Numbered from the stretch's first letter, positions 10,399 through 21,124 are shown. The stretch is DNA of 64,000 nt from Mycoplasma bradburyae (GCF_024338845.1 NZ_CP101414.1:434001-498000); one strand, 5' to 3'. Notes: generated by a model from the sequence alone, not told the origin. Made by a program: numbers and translations.

Positions 10399-12068
10399 TA
10401 TTTAACTCCTTTTAGATTAGTTCCTAATGGATCATAACCATCGATTAAGATCGGTTTAGATTCAATTGCTTGTTTTAAGATCTCTTTAGTTTTTAGTTGT
10501 TTAACTAAATCGATTAATTCTTCATTAATGAATTTTGGATTTGCGAAGAAGTTATCAGCTGCATTAGTTGATACAACCACATCAATTAAGTAGTCATTGA
10601 ATCAACTATCAGTCATGTAATAGAATCCTTTAACTCCAACTTTACCACCTCAAGAGTTTTCAATTCTTCATTTCTTGAATTCGAAAGTGTTAGCTAATTC
10701 TAAAGCAAATTCGTATTGGTTGATCTTCTTAGTTTTCTTGTATTTTTGAACTAAAGCTTTTTGGTTATTTAAAGTTTTTTGTTCGTCAAAATCAACACCG
10801 CAGATAGCCATTGCGTGGTTAGATGAAATGAAGTGGTGTCTTACTTGTTGATTACGATCGATGCTAAAGTCAGAGTTGAATAAAGCGTCATAATCAAAGT
10901 GCTCGTTATCAAAAGCACCGGTTTTATTATCACGGTAGTGTAAAACATCAGCAGCAAATCACATTGTTTGCTTAGAAATTAAGTTAGCTAACGTGAATAA
11001 TTTAAGGATCTTCTTATCAACATTTAAGAATGTGAAGTTAGCAGCTTCAATAATATTATTAGAATCTTTTAATTCGTATTTTTGGTTGATCTTGTAATCT
11101 TGATCATTACCAATTGTTCAAAGATCTAAAAATTCAGCTGAATCATACTTAACGTATTCTTTAGCGAATTCAAGTGGAGTAATACCTTTGATATAAGAGA
11201 ATTCAGCTTTAATTTCTTTGAATTCTTGCTTATCTTTTTCTTCTTGTTTCTTAAGTTCTTCGGTTTGTTTGTCTGTTTCTTTATTTTCTAAAGCTTTGTT
11301 TTGTTCAGATTTCTTAGAATCTTCTTCTTTTTTATCTTTTTCCTTGTTTTCTTCTTCTTTTTTAGCGTCAGCTTGGTATTGTCAATCAAACTTAGTAGGA
11401 ACAGGTCCATAAGCTAAAACAAGCATTTCTAACACTTTTTTAAGTGTTGATTTGATAATATCTTCTTGTTTTTTACTATCTTTTTGATTAGCTCTAATTT
11501 CTTTAGTAGCTTTAATTAATAAGATTTGTAATAACTCATTTAATATGAAAGTATTATGACCTGAAAAACTATCAGGCATAATTTCTTGAGGAACTAAACC
11601 ATATTTATTAACTAAGTTATCAAAATAACCATATCAACCACCGTCTTGTCCTGCGTTTCTAAGTTCAGAATTTAGATCACGGTCATCTAGGTCGATATTA
11701 GCTTTTTCTACCATCTTGTGTAAGAAGGTGTTAGCTCTTTCATATTTGTCTCAAAAGTCCATGTAAGTTTGAGAAAATACGAAATTAGACATCTTTAAGT
11801 TGTCAGCTGTTCTTCTTCTTAAAGCATTAAGACCAGCGAAGATTCAACATCTTCCACTCATATCTTGATCAGTAATGCTAAAGCTTGGTTTTTGCGCGTC
11901 GATTAAAAACTCATTTAAGTTCTTATCAGGGTTAAATACATTAGTAGCTAAAGTATTAATATCATTAGTAACTAATGCATTTCTAGTTAATAAATATTCA
12001 CGGTTTTTTTGATAACTTAAATTTTTCTTTAAGTATTTTTTGTAATCTAATTTATTGTTTTTTTCCAT
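10398..12068 (-). CDS. Aminopeptidase C-like cysteine peptidase with charged insert
   Basis: 556 residues and a diverged paralogue of the following gene. Catalytic motifs are intact: MSGRCW with C74, SNHAMAICGVD and ENSWGGKVGVKGF. It differs by a Lys/Glu/Gln-rich, low-complexity insert at about residues 231-285 (KKEEENKEKDKKEED...), which probably forms an extended surface helix. Tandem duplication followed by insertion is the simplest history. It starts 6 bp after smpB and is translationally coupled to the next peptidase. Cytosolic; no signal peptide. Confidence 0.9.
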
Positions 12069-12073
12069 AAGAT

Positions 12074-12505
12074 TTAGTACTTTCTTATCTCTCTTTGAAT
12101 ATCGCGATTTTTTATTGATTCTCTTTTATCGTGACGTTTTTTAGGTTTTGCTAGATGAATACTAACTTTAATTTTATTTTTTGAAAAATAGATCTGATAA
12201 GGAATAATTACCATCGATTGTTGTTTTCTTAATAAATCGATCTTTAAGATTTCGCTTTTATGTAATAACAATTTTCGTGTTCTTGTTTCATTATTAGTTT
12301 TTGAAGTATCAAACTTATATTTTGGGATCAATAAGTTTAAAATATATGCTTCATTTTTTCTAATAATGACATAACTATCATCAAGACTTCCATGGTGTAG
12401 TGCTAATGATTTAACTTCATTACCTGAAAGACTTATGCCTGCTTCGTATTTATCTAGTAGTTCGTAGTTGTGTTTAGCTTTTTTATTATTAACTAATAAT
12501 CTCAT
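12074..12505 (-). CDS. smpB: SsrA-binding protein SmpB
   Basis: 143 residues. SmpB binds the tRNA-like domain of tmRNA and delivers it to stalled ribosomes for trans-translation. Family features are visible: NKKAKHNYELLDKYEAGISLSGNEVKSL as the start of the OB fold, the LLIPKYKFD strand, and a basic C-terminal tail (KRHDKRESIKNRDIQREIRK) that enters the mRNA channel. The length is typical. The start overlaps the upstream stop as TAATG. Lon, the usual partner in clearing tagged proteins in mycoplasmas, is at 59.5-61.9 kb. Confidence 0.96.
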   Translation of the reverse strand: MRLLVNNKKAKHNYELLDKYEAGISLSGNEVKSLALHHGSLDDSYVIIRKNEAYILNLLIPKYKFDTSKTNNETRTRKLLLHKSEILKIDLLRKQQSMVIIPYQIYFSKNKIKVSIHLAKPKKRHDKRESIKNRDIQREIRKY

Positions 12506-13245
12506 TAAGCTTTTTGTTGTTTTTTGTTTTTTACCATCTCATCAAACTTAGTGTTAAGTTTCAAGAATAAAAAGATGTTTATTGCATTAATTAAGAAAAA
12601 ACCAACTATTAATAAGTAACCAAAAACATCAATTCCTAACTCATAAACATTAGCTGATGGTATATTGCTAATTTTAAAAGCATATCCAAAATGATCGCCA
12701 ATCATAATATCTTTACTAGCATCAGGGAATTGAGTAAAATCAGTAATCAATAAACCTAGAATTAATATAATTCCGCAAACTAGTATAAAAAAACTATAAC
12801 CAAAAGTTCTGTAGTTAAAAATTACTTTACTTTTCTTATCTAGTTTTAAATAATTCTCATCTTTAAAACTATAACCATAATAGAATAAAGCGCTAATTAC
12901 ATTTATTAAAAATAACACAATACAACAAACTCCATAAGCCGATAAACTTAGTGAAGTATTAGTTTTCATATATGATCCGATAATAGGATCATTGTTTGGT
13001 GAAAATAATCAAAATAATCCAATAGCGCTATCAGTGTTTGGTTGGTATTGTTTAGGATACACTACACCTATTAGGATTAATAAAGATAATAATAATAGAC
13101 TAATTGAAAAAATACAAGCAACTAAAAATCTTCAAAAATCAACTTTGATGAAGTTGAAAAATTTTGAATTTTTTCTAGAGTCTTGTAGTTCTTTTTGAAG
13201 TTCTTCAATTTTGCTATCAATATCTTCGGCTTGTATTTTTATCAT
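12505..13245 (-). CDS. Integral membrane protein, unknown (246 aa)
   Basis: The N-terminus is a charged helical segment (IDSKIEELQKELQDSRKN), followed by about four predicted TM helices, near residues 38-60, 100-120, 145-165 and 210-230. UGA-Trp occurs at RFL- and LFWLFS-type positions, so the gene is only visible under code 4. No family recognised. It sits between pepP (4 bp gap) and smpB (TAATG overlap). Confidence 0.75.
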
Positions 13246-13249
13246 TTTA

Positions 13250-14311
13250 CTAAAGTTTCATCCTTGCAATATCTTTAGATAATCAAATCGAGTTAGTTTC
13301 TTTTACTTGAATCATATCTTCGATACGAATGCCTCCTACATCTGGGATGTAGATACCAGGTTCAATAGTAACGATTGAATCAACACCTAATTTTTCATTA
13401 AATGCGCTTGAAACGTTTGGTTTTTCGTGAATATCAATTCCAACACCATGACCAGTTGAGTGAACAAACATTCCTTTGAATTCTGATTCATCAACTAAAT
13501 CACGACAAACCTTATCAACTTCTTTACCAGTTAAATCAGCTCTAGCAGCTTCAATTCCTGCCAAATTAGATTGATCAACTAATTTATAAGCGTTAATTAA
13601 TCTTTGGTTTTTTGGTTTGTTTAAAACTCAAGTTCTAGTAATATCTGAACAGAAGCCTTGGTAGATTGTTCCAAAGTCTACAGTAATAAAATCACCATCT
13701 TCAAACTTACGGTTAGTAGGTTTGTGGTGTGGTTTAGATCCATTTGGTCCAGATGCTACAATCGGATCGAAAGAGTTTTTTTCACCACCAGCTTCAATTA
13801 AAGCAAAAGTTACAAGTTTAGCTAGTTGCATTTCAGTCATGCCTAACTTGATCATTTCTGGTAATTTATTACCAACTTCTTTTGTAATATCGATTACTTT
13901 AATTAGTTTTTCAAGTTCAGAAGGAGTTTTAATTGCTCTTAAACTTTGCGTATCAATTGCAGTTTGTTTTTCGCTAATACGATCTAATAATCCTTGGTAT
14001 TGGTAAGTTAAATAATCAGCTTCTATTAATAAGTGCTTGATATTTAATTTTTTTGCTACATCAGTTAATGCGTTAGCTGTCATTAAAACTACTTCAGTAT
14101 TTTTAATTGATTTAGTAGCAGCCTCAAAATAACGCGAGTCAATTATTAAAACAGAATTAGACTTAGTAACTAATAAAAAACCAGCAGACGAATTAAACTC
14201 TGTAAATCATAAACGATTTTGATCAGAAGCTAATAAGATTCCATCTGCGTTGTGTTTATCTAATTCTTTTTTAATAATGTCGTGTTTGAATTGAAAATCT
14301 TCTAACAACAT
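13250..14311 (-). CDS. pepP: Xaa-Pro aminopeptidase (M24B metallopeptidase)
   Basis: 353 residues. It removes an N-terminal residue preceding proline from peptides in the cytosol. The pita-bread fold's metal ligands can be seen: Asp in TVDFGT, Asp in SDITRTW, His in HSTGHGVG, Glu in EPGIY and Glu in GIRIEDM. The N-terminal creatinase-like domain covers about residues 1-125. The start overlaps the rpmG stop as TAATG. Length fits PepP/PepQ-type enzymes. Confidence 0.94.
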
Positions 14312-14472
14312 TATTTACGTTTAACCTCTTTGTGCATAGTCGCTTGACGACATCTTGAACAATATTTGTGTAAGTTTAATTTTTCAGGGTTTTTCTTCGC
14401 ATTTTTTCTTGTAATGTAGTTAATTTCATTACAAGTATCACACCCTAATCTAGTTCCACGTTTTTGTGCCAT
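14311..14472 (-). CDS. rpmG: 50S ribosomal protein L33
   Basis: 53 residues (MAQKRGTRLGCDTC...). Two CxxC pairs (CDTC and CSRC) show the zinc-binding form of L33. A component of the large ribosomal subunit near the E site. It is the first gene of the operon leading to pepP and smpB. The start is fixed by the conserved N-terminus. Confidence 0.95.
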   Translation of the reverse strand: MAQKRGTRLGCDTCNEINYITRKNAKKNPEKLNLHKYCSRCRQATMHKEVKRK

Positions 14473-14573
14473 ATTTTTATTACTTCCTTATCAATTTTTT
14501 ATAAAATAGCTTTTTTATTTTAAATTTTTAATTTTTTTTTGCAATATATTATTTTAAATAAAAACAAATAAAA

Positions 14574-14599
14574 AAACGGCCGATATTAATCAGCCGTTT
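14574..14599 (-). terminator. Intrinsic terminator after tRNA-Arg / candidate RNA
   Basis: A 7-bp stem AAACGGC / GCCGTTT (14574-14580 with 14593-14599) is followed on the minus strand by a U-rich run. It ends transcription coming from tRNA-Arg and the 14628-14752 element, before rpmG. Confidence 0.65.
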
Positions 14600-14627
14600 A
14601 GATTTTTAGTATGAATTTAATAAAATA

Positions 14628-14752
14628 ACAAACTCATTAGGACGATATACCGAACCTTGAAACTCAGTTAACGGTATACTTATTTTCAACCGTTTTAATT
14701 GTTGATTTAGTTATTTATACTTTAGAATGATTAATAAACTAAATGAGTTTGT
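14628..14752 (-). ncRNA. Candidate structured RNA between tRNA-Arg and terminator
   Basis: A noncoding 125-nt element is bounded by a perfect 11-bp inverted repeat (14628-14638 with 14742-14752). Inside is a second inverted repeat (TATACCG / CGGTATA, 14646-14652 with 14672-14678) that closes a 19-nt loop. It lies between tRNA-Arg and an intrinsic terminator on the same strand, so it would be transcribed. I recognise no known RNA family. The minus strand is inferred from the terminator; a chance inverted repeat is possible in AT-rich DNA. Confidence 0.4.
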
Positions 14753-14773
14753 TCAAAAGAAAAGTGTAATTAA

Positions 14774-14850
14774 TGGCGCGCCGAAAGGGATTCGAACCCC
14801 TGACAACAGGCTTAGAAGGCATGTGCTCTATCCAACTGAGCTACCGGCGC
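14774..14850 (-). tRNA. tRNA-Arg (UCU)
   Basis: A 77-nt cloverleaf. The acceptor GCGCCGG pairs with TCGGCGC; the D arm is GCTC...GAGC; the anticodon loop CTTCTAA has TCT at 34-36; the T arm is AGGGG-TTCGAAT-CCCTT; and CCA is encoded (14774-14776). The anticodon stem has one mismatch. UCU reads AGA/AGG, the main arginine codons in this AT-rich genome. Confidence 0.95.
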
Positions 14851-14903
14851 AATTGAAGGTATTTATATTCTTACCTTCTATAATTATATAATATTTTTTT
14901 GAA

Positions 14904-16274
14904 TTATTCACGAATTAATGGAATAACTAAGTTATTTACTCCACCATTTGTTCTTGAAAGTTCTGCTGATGGTAAGTAATGAACAATCAATCCTTGTTGC
15001 AATAATAAGTGGTTGGTAATCTTATTACGATCATAAACGATCACTTCATTTGACTTGATCATTAAAACTTCTAAACAAGAATTATTCGATTCACTAATCG
15101 CATTCATTTCATCTCCACCACCTGATAAAATAAACTTCGGTCTTCTTTTGATTAATAATTCGATTAGTTCTTCAAAAGTGATTTCGATCTGTCTGAAATC
15201 TAATTTATTCAACCCATCAAGATCTTTTTGTTCTGAATCTAATAATTCAAAAAAGATAATCTCACCAATTACTTTTTGATTAACAATAAACTTATCATAA
15301 TCAAGTGAAGTGATTAATTGGTTCATGCTAATGAATTCATCGCTATTCTTTTTAGCACATACAATAATTCTTAAGATTTTGTTATCTGGATCGTTATAAA
15401 GATTTCTTGCAAATACTTCAATACCTAAAATGTTAGTGTTTTGTGAAACACTAATAAGTAACGTATCATTATTAACTAATAAGATATCATCACTTGATAG
15501 ATAACAGTTTTCATTATCTCTTGAGAAATACACTTTAACATTGTTAAATCTTGGATGGAATTTAACTAGATATTCATAAAACAAGGTATGTCTATTAAAG
15601 TAAGGATCGTTGTGTTTATAGATTACAACTCCATTACCAATGGTTGAGAAGTATTTAGATTGTAATAAGAAATCATTAAGTGGTTCTATATAATAAGCGC
15701 TATCATCTAATACAAGATCACTAAAACGATCAATAATTAATGAAGGTACTTCATTTTTCTTAACACCCGCAATCATCGCGTTAATCATTTCTAGATTGCT
15801 ATCAAAACTTCTAAAGTAATTAAATAAGGTGTCAAATGCTGATAAACTAGTAACCTTAGCTTCAATAATAAAGCGTTGAATAAACTCTTCTTTTAAACTT
15901 ACATCGATCTGATCTAAAGCTGATGCAAGCATTAAATTAAGGTAATGTACCTTAACACCGCTTTTTTGTAAAATCGCACTTAGAATATCATGTTCTTTTT
16001 GAATTCTTTCTAAGTGTTTAGAACTACTAAACGTTTGGTTAGGTTTTTTAATAATTCTCTCAACTTCAATTCCAGGACGGTAAATAATTACTTCTTTAAG
16101 TTTAGAAGCATTACTATACACATTAAAGTCAACACTTGTCTTAGCTTTTAATCTATTTGTTAGATCGTTGATTGTTGTAAGTTGAGCTTTAGCTTTTACT
16201 TCATTTTTCTTGTCAACTTTTTTATCAACTTTTTTTGCTGTTCTTTTTTTGGTTTTTTTCTTTTTAGGTGCCAC
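14904..16274 (-). CDS. Arginine-deiminase-like protein lacking catalytic residues
   Basis: 456 residues. The fold and landmarks follow ArcA: KEVIIYRPGIEVERI at the start, then IGNGVVIY, LLVNNDTLLISVS, SLDYDKF and the C-terminal IPL. All five catalytic positions differ from active ADI when I align by eye. The FTRDP Asp falls in LLQSK (205-207). EGGD becomes SSDD (260-263). The MHLDT His and Asp become Ser and Asn (316-318). The nucleophilic Cys near the C-terminus becomes Asn in GGVNNLVIPL (444-453). A Lys-rich tail fills residues 1-30. It is therefore probably not a deiminase but a binding, scaffold or regulatory paralogue. The frame is fully open, arguing against a decayed gene. Confidence 0.85.
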   Translation of the reverse strand: MAPKKKKTKKRTAKKVDKKVDKKNEVKAKAQLTTINDLTNRLKAKTSVDFNVYSNASKLKEVIIYRPGIEVERIIKKPNQTFSSSKHLERIQKEHDILSAILQKSGVKVHYLNLMLASALDQIDVSLKEEFIQRFIIEAKVTSLSAFDTLFNYFRSFDSNLEMINAMIAGVKKNEVPSLIIDRFSDLVLDDSAYYIEPLNDFLLQSKYFSTIGNGVVIYKHNDPYFNRHTLFYEYLVKFHPRFNNVKVYFSRDNENCYLSSDDILLVNNDTLLISVSQNTNILGIEVFARNLYNDPDNKILRIIVCAKKNSDEFISMNQLITSLDYDKFIVNQKVIGEIIFFELLDSEQKDLDGLNKLDFRQIEITFEELIELLIKRRPKFILSGGGDEMNAISESNNSCLEVLMIKSNEVIVYDRNKITNHLLLQQGLIVHYLPSAELSRTNGGVNNLVIPLIRE

Positions 16275-16350
16275 TTTTAAACCTTAGATAATTAAATACT
16301 TTTATAATTATATTATTAATAAATAATAATTAATAATACTTTGTTATAAG

Positions 16351-16989
16351 ATGAAAAACACTCATTCTATGATAATCGCGATCGCTGGTGGGAGTGGATC
16401 TGGAAAAACGACAATAACCCAATCGATCATTGATGCGATTAAAAAGGATTCTAAACTTAAAGTAGCTACGGTTTGTTTAGATAATTATTACAAACCTTTT
16501 AGTGATCTATCACTAGAAGAAAGAAAAAAAATTAACTATGACGATCCAAATAGTTTTGATTTTAATAAGGTTTATAATGATCTATTAGATCTTAAAAATA
16601 ACAAAAGTATTAAAATGCCAATTTATGATTATAAAAATTACACTAGAAAATCAGATGATTATATGATCATAAATCCAGCGGATATCATCTTATATGAGGG
16701 AATCTTATCATTGTATGATGATAAGATTCTAGAACTAGTTACCTTTAAATTATTTATTGACACTCCATCAGATGAACGATTAGCTAGAAGAATCGAGCGT
16801 GATTGTTTAGAACGTTCAAGAGATATCAAACAAGTTTTGTATCAATGACGTAATCAAGTTCGCATAATGCATCGCAAATATGTGCAAAAACAAAAAGAGG
16901 ATGCAAACTTAATCTTACCTTGATATACTCTAAATAATGAAGGTATGAATATTATTGAAAATGCCATTATTCAGATGGCAAAAAATTAA
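16351..16989 (+). CDS. udk: Uridine kinase
   Basis: 212 residues. It phosphorylates uridine and cytidine to UMP and CMP with ATP or GTP, in pyrimidine salvage. Walker A is GGSGSGKT (residues 14-21). The family motifs LDNYYK, YDDPNSFDF, MPIYDYKNYTR and RLARRIERD are present. Start ATG at 16351; the MIIAIAGG ATG six codons later is a possible alternative. It is divergent from the ADI-like gene across a 76-bp AT-rich spacer that must hold both promoters. Confidence 0.95.
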
Positions 16990-16991
16990 TT

Positions 16992-17273
16992 GTGTATAAA
17001 CTTACTCACCATTCTCGAATACGAGCTATTCAACGTTTAGTTTTACAAGAAAAAAGTGATATCTTTATTGATTCTGAAATCAATGATATTTTAAGAGATA
17101 TTTTGCCTTATTATATTGATAAAGCAAATAATGGTTATTTTGAGATTCCCAAGAAGTTTTTAATTGAAAAGAATAAGAGAACTTATGCTGTTATAAATCT
17201 TAATGATAATGTTATAACCACAATAAGTCCGATCTCGCCAAGTAAGTTTATTAAAATTTATGCTATGTCTTAA
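16992..17273 (+). CDS. Hypothetical protein (93 aa)
   Basis: It starts with GTG two bases after the udk stop, so it is probably co-transcribed. The product is basic at the N-terminus (YKLTHHSRIRAIQRL) and ends in a beta-rich segment (TYAVINLNDNVITTISP). No domain recognised; no membrane segment. It converges with obgE, whose 3' end is 12 bp away. Confidence 0.6.
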   Translation: MYKLTHHSRIRAIQRLVLQEKSDIFIDSEINDILRDILPYYIDKANNGYFEIPKKFLIEKNKRTYAVINLNDNVITTISPISPSKFIKIYAMS

Positions 17274-17285
17274 TAATTAATTGAC

Positions 17286-18590
17286 CTATTCATCAATTAA
17301 GTATTCATAATCACAGATAACAATAACATCATTGGGTTTAGCGCCCATACTTTTTAGTTGATCTTCAACACCAATCGCCTTAATTTTTTGACCAAGTCTG
17401 GTAATGTTATCAAGAGTTGTTTGTGGAATTTTTTTAAATCAATAAGTAAGTTTTTTAGAAGATACAATCCAGCGATTTTCTCCATCTCTTGTTACATCTA
17501 ATGGATCATCATCAATCGCTTTTTCACCGTCATAGTGATAGACTTTTTCAACCACCGAAGGTGTTGAAAAAGGATTATCATCGTTTGAGGTATTAAGTGT
17601 TTTTTCATAAAGATTAAAAACACGATTAATTAAATTACCAACATCACCGTTGATAGCAGAAATAGGTCTTATATCGATATCTTTTTTTGCTAAATATTCA
17701 CGAATTTTATTGAAATTTTCAATAGCACCTTCAGCATCCATTTTATTAGCTACTACTAACATCTTTTTATTAACTAATAATTGCGAATACTTCTTTAATT
17801 CGGTCATGATTTTTTCATAAGCATCAATGACATTATCATGATCAAATGGATTCATTGAAATTAAGTGAATTAATACTTCACAACGTTCAACATGACGTAA
17901 GAAATCATGCCCTAAACCATAACCTTCACTAGCATTTTCAATTAAACCAGGGATATCAGCAAATACAAGACGTTTGTTATTTAATTCAACCATTCCAAGA
18001 ATTGGTATTAAAGTTGTAAATTGATAGTTAGCAATCTTTGGTTTAGCATTAGAAAGTTTGGAAATTAAAGTAGATTTACCAGCATTAGGATAACCAACAA
18101 TACCTACATTAGCTAAATATTTTAATTCTAATCGAACTGAACGAACTTCACCTTCATCACCTAATTCATAAAGATTAGGAGCTCTTAGAGTTGATGATTT
18201 AAAAGCAGCATTTCCGCGACCACCTTTACCACCATTACAGATAATGAATTCTTGTTTATCGCGAACTAAATCAACGATAATTTCATTTGTATCTTCATCA
18301 TAAACAGTAGTACCTATAGGCACTTTAATATATTTATCTTCACCATTTTGGCCAGAAGACATATCAGGTTTTCCATTATCACCATTGCTTGCTCGAATGA
18401 TCTTAGAATACTTAAGACTTAATAATGTTGATTGGTTGTGGTCAGCTACTAAAATAACATTACCGCCCTTACCACCACTACCACCAGCTGGACCACCTTT
18501 ATCATAGTGTGCTTCTCTTCTTCAAGCGATGATACCATCGCCACCATTACCAGCAATTAGTTTTAATTGACAACGATCTATAAATTGCAT
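17286..18590 (-). CDS. obgE: GTPase Obg
   Basis: 434 residues. Obg is a ribosome-associated GTPase needed for 50S assembly and the stress response. The glycine-rich Obg fold (GNGGDGIIAWRREAHYDKGG, GGSGGKGGN) covers about residues 1-158. The G domain has GYPNAGKST (166-174), DIPGLIENAS and NKMD. A C-terminal OCT domain follows (WIVSSKKLTYWFKK onward). The start is set by the conserved MQFIDRC beginning. Confidence 0.97.
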
Positions 18591-18599
18591 ATTACGATT

Positions 18600-19202
18600 T
18601 TATTTATTCTTATCAGTTATTTTTATTGTTTCTTCTTGTTTTTGTTTTAGTTTATTGATTTCTAACTTGCGTTGGTTTTTATCTTCAACTTCATTAACTA
18701 GATCGTGAAGGTATACATAATCATTATATTGATCAAATTTAATTAAGAGTTTATTGGTAATAAAAACTAAAAAGAAAAAACTAATACTAAAAACCGTTAT
18801 TACTAAGACTATTCTAGCAAAAATGATTATCCCTTGGTTAGCAAAATTAAATAATCCAGAAAGGATTGTTGTAATCATTGCTAAACTAAAACTATATGTT
18901 AATGGAATGAGATCATAAGCGGTTTGTTTGAATAAATACTTAATAATAAGGATTAAAATAAAATACACACCAAGAGGTGGGATTAAAAAAATAAGAATCA
19001 ACAAATTAAAATTTCTTTCATTGATTTGCTGATCATTTGTAATTATTACTCCCTCACCTAATAACCAGTTAAGTTTAAGTAAATTAAACTCACCTAGCAA
19101 AACTCAGATAGTTAGATAATACCCAAAAACAAAAATTAACAAAAATAATGTAATAATTCAAGGTTTGGTTTTTTTGTAGTGTGAGCTTTTAAAATAATCC
19201 AT
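18600..19202 (-). CDS. Integral membrane protein, unknown (200 aa)
   Basis: About four hydrophobic helices, near residues 17-40, 66-88, 98-118 and 130-152, then a Lys/Glu-rich cytoplasmic tail (EVEDKNQRKLEINKLKQKQEE) of coiled-coil type. Needs UGA-Trp near the N-terminus (KPWIIT, LTIWVLL). No family identified. It lies 9 bp upstream of obgE on the same strand. Confidence 0.7.
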
Positions 19203-19261
19203 AGAATTACTATCTAATTATATAAAATTAAGCGTATAAGAAAAAAACATATAACAAAAAA

Positions 19262-19298
19262 ATCAGTAACAACTATTTTATAAAATATTGTTACTGAT
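19262..19298 (-). terminator. Terminator of the pepA operon
   Basis: An 11-bp perfect stem (19262-19272 with 19288-19298) is followed on the minus strand by a U-run, 22 bp past the stop of the 94-aa gene. Confidence 0.75.
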
Positions 19299-19319
19299 AT
19301 GATTTAAGATTTTTTTATT

Positions 19320-19604
19320 TTATTTAGGAATCATTTCTTTGGCAGCAGTTATAGCAAACACCGTACCAATAATAGCCCCGATACAGATTAATACTAATAA
19401 GATAATGATAAAGACTTTGCTTCAAAGAGATAAATTATCTAATTTAGATTTACTTTGGTATTCATAAACTTCATTATGAGTATTATCTTTATTAGTTAAA
19501 TTTAATTGGTCTTGATTGATGCCTTCTTGAATAATTTTTGTATGTGATTCTTTTATTTCTTCAAGATCGGGTTGATTGGTTTGGTTAGTTAGCTCTTTTG
19601 ACAT
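19320..19604 (-). CDS. C-terminally anchored small protein (94 aa)
   Basis: Hydrophilic, Asn/Gln/Glu-rich residues 1-60 precede one long hydrophobic helix (VFIIILLVLICIGAIIGTVF) ending in a short KEMIPK tail, so it looks tail-anchored. No family recognised. It begins 13 bp after pepA and shares its operon and terminator. Confidence 0.7.
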
Positions 19605-19617
19605 CTTCTAAATAAAA

Positions 19618-20967
19618 TTATTTTTGATTTTTAGCTTGTTGGTATAAAGCACGTAACATTGGCGATAAACCTAAACCAGCTTGGTCAGATCCAGTACCAG
19701 CAATATCACAGTGGATTAAATCAACACCTTCAGCAAATTCATTTAAGAACATAGCAGCTCTTGATGAACCAGCGTGTGGGCTGTTTGTTGAGTTAGCGAT
19801 ATCAGCTAAAGGAGTTTTTAGAGTTTCTAAGTAATCTTTATGCATAGGTAATCTTCAAACTGCTTCACCTGCATCTTCTGCGTTTTTCTTGAATTCTTCT
19901 CAGTATTTATCAGAAGTTGAGAAAATACCAGTGTAAGTTTTACCTAGAATGTAGCTCATCAGACCTGTTAAAGTTGCAACATCAAAGATTCTAGTAGCTT
20001 TAAGATCTAAAGCAGCATATGAGATGGCGTCAGCTAATACTAATCTACCTTCAGCATCAGTGTTATCGATTTCAACAGTTTTCTTGTTGTAAGCTACAAC
20101 AATATCATCTGGACGTTGTGCTTTAGGACCGATTAAGTTTTCAGTTAATGGAGCTAATGCGATTACGTTGGTTTTAATCTTGTTTTTAGCTAAAGCTAAA
20201 ACAGTAGACATCACAATAGCAGCACCTGACATATCATATTTCATATGTCTCATGTGAGGACCAGTTTTTAAGTTCATACCACCTGAGTCATAAGTAATAC
20301 CTTTACCAACATAAGCAAATACTTCTTTAGAAGCTTTGTTGTTTAAGTATTCAACAACTAAGAAACGGCATTCACGATCAGAACCTTTATTTACGCCATA
20401 TAAAAGGTTAAGTCCCATCTTTTTAACTTGTTCTCTGTTATATACTGAAATCTTAATGTTCTTAAGATCTTTGAATTCTTCTTTAAAGATTTCAACAAAT
20501 GATTCTGGGTATAAAACATCAGATGGTGTATCTTGAAGTCTTCTTGATAAAGTCATAGCTTGAGCTATGTTTTTTGCAGCATCATAAATTGGTTTGTAAT
20601 CTTTAGTAACCTTTATTACAAAACTAGGTTTTGTATCAGGTTTAGTTTTTCTAGTAAATGGAATAACACTAGCATATTCGATTGCGCAAGCAAGAGATAA
20701 AGCTACAGTTTCAGAATCGATACCAATATCTTTTTCAACTAGTGATAAGAAACTATCAACATCAACTTCTACTTTGTCTTTTTGCGCACAGAACATTTCA
20801 ACTAGTTTCTTGTATAGCTTAACACCATCGTAGTGTGACATGAATTCAAACAATACGATTCCATCTTCAGTTTTAAAAGAATAGTCTTTTAATTTATTAT
20901 TAACTTTAGCTTGAACTATTAATAATTTTTTAGAAGATGCTTCAGTTTTTTTAGTTTTTGTACTCAT
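19618..20967 (-). CDS. pepA: Leucyl aminopeptidase (M17)
   Basis: 449 residues. A cytosolic metal-dependent aminopeptidase that releases N-terminal residues, a major peptide-degrading enzyme in mycoplasmas. The family signature NTDAEGRL is at 302-309. The metal-binding region GKGITYDSGGMNLKTG and the LTG and AGSSRAAMF motifs are present. The N-terminal domain (to about 150) is poorly conserved, as is usual. ATG at 20967 follows AGAAAGAA. UGA-Trp codons occur near the C-terminus. Confidence 0.95.
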
Positions 20968-21124
20968 TTCTTTCTTTCTATTAAATTAAAGATTAATCGT
21001 AACTTTTACGATAATTTAATTTAAATTAAAATATAAACATATTTTATTTAAAATTTTAACATTAAAAAAACGTTAGTTGCATAATCTGATTTATTTTATG
21101 CAAATAATTATTAATAAAAATAAG

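Noticed and set aside
10398..10580. Separate small gene between the two peptidases
   Set aside because: It is the C-terminal part of the 556-aa peptidase, separated only by a UGA-Trp codon.
14855..14878. Hairpin (GAAGGTA / TACCTTC) between the ADI-like gene and tRNA-Arg as a terminator
   Set aside because: No U-run follows on the minus strand, so it may be a processing site or chance; not listed as a terminator.
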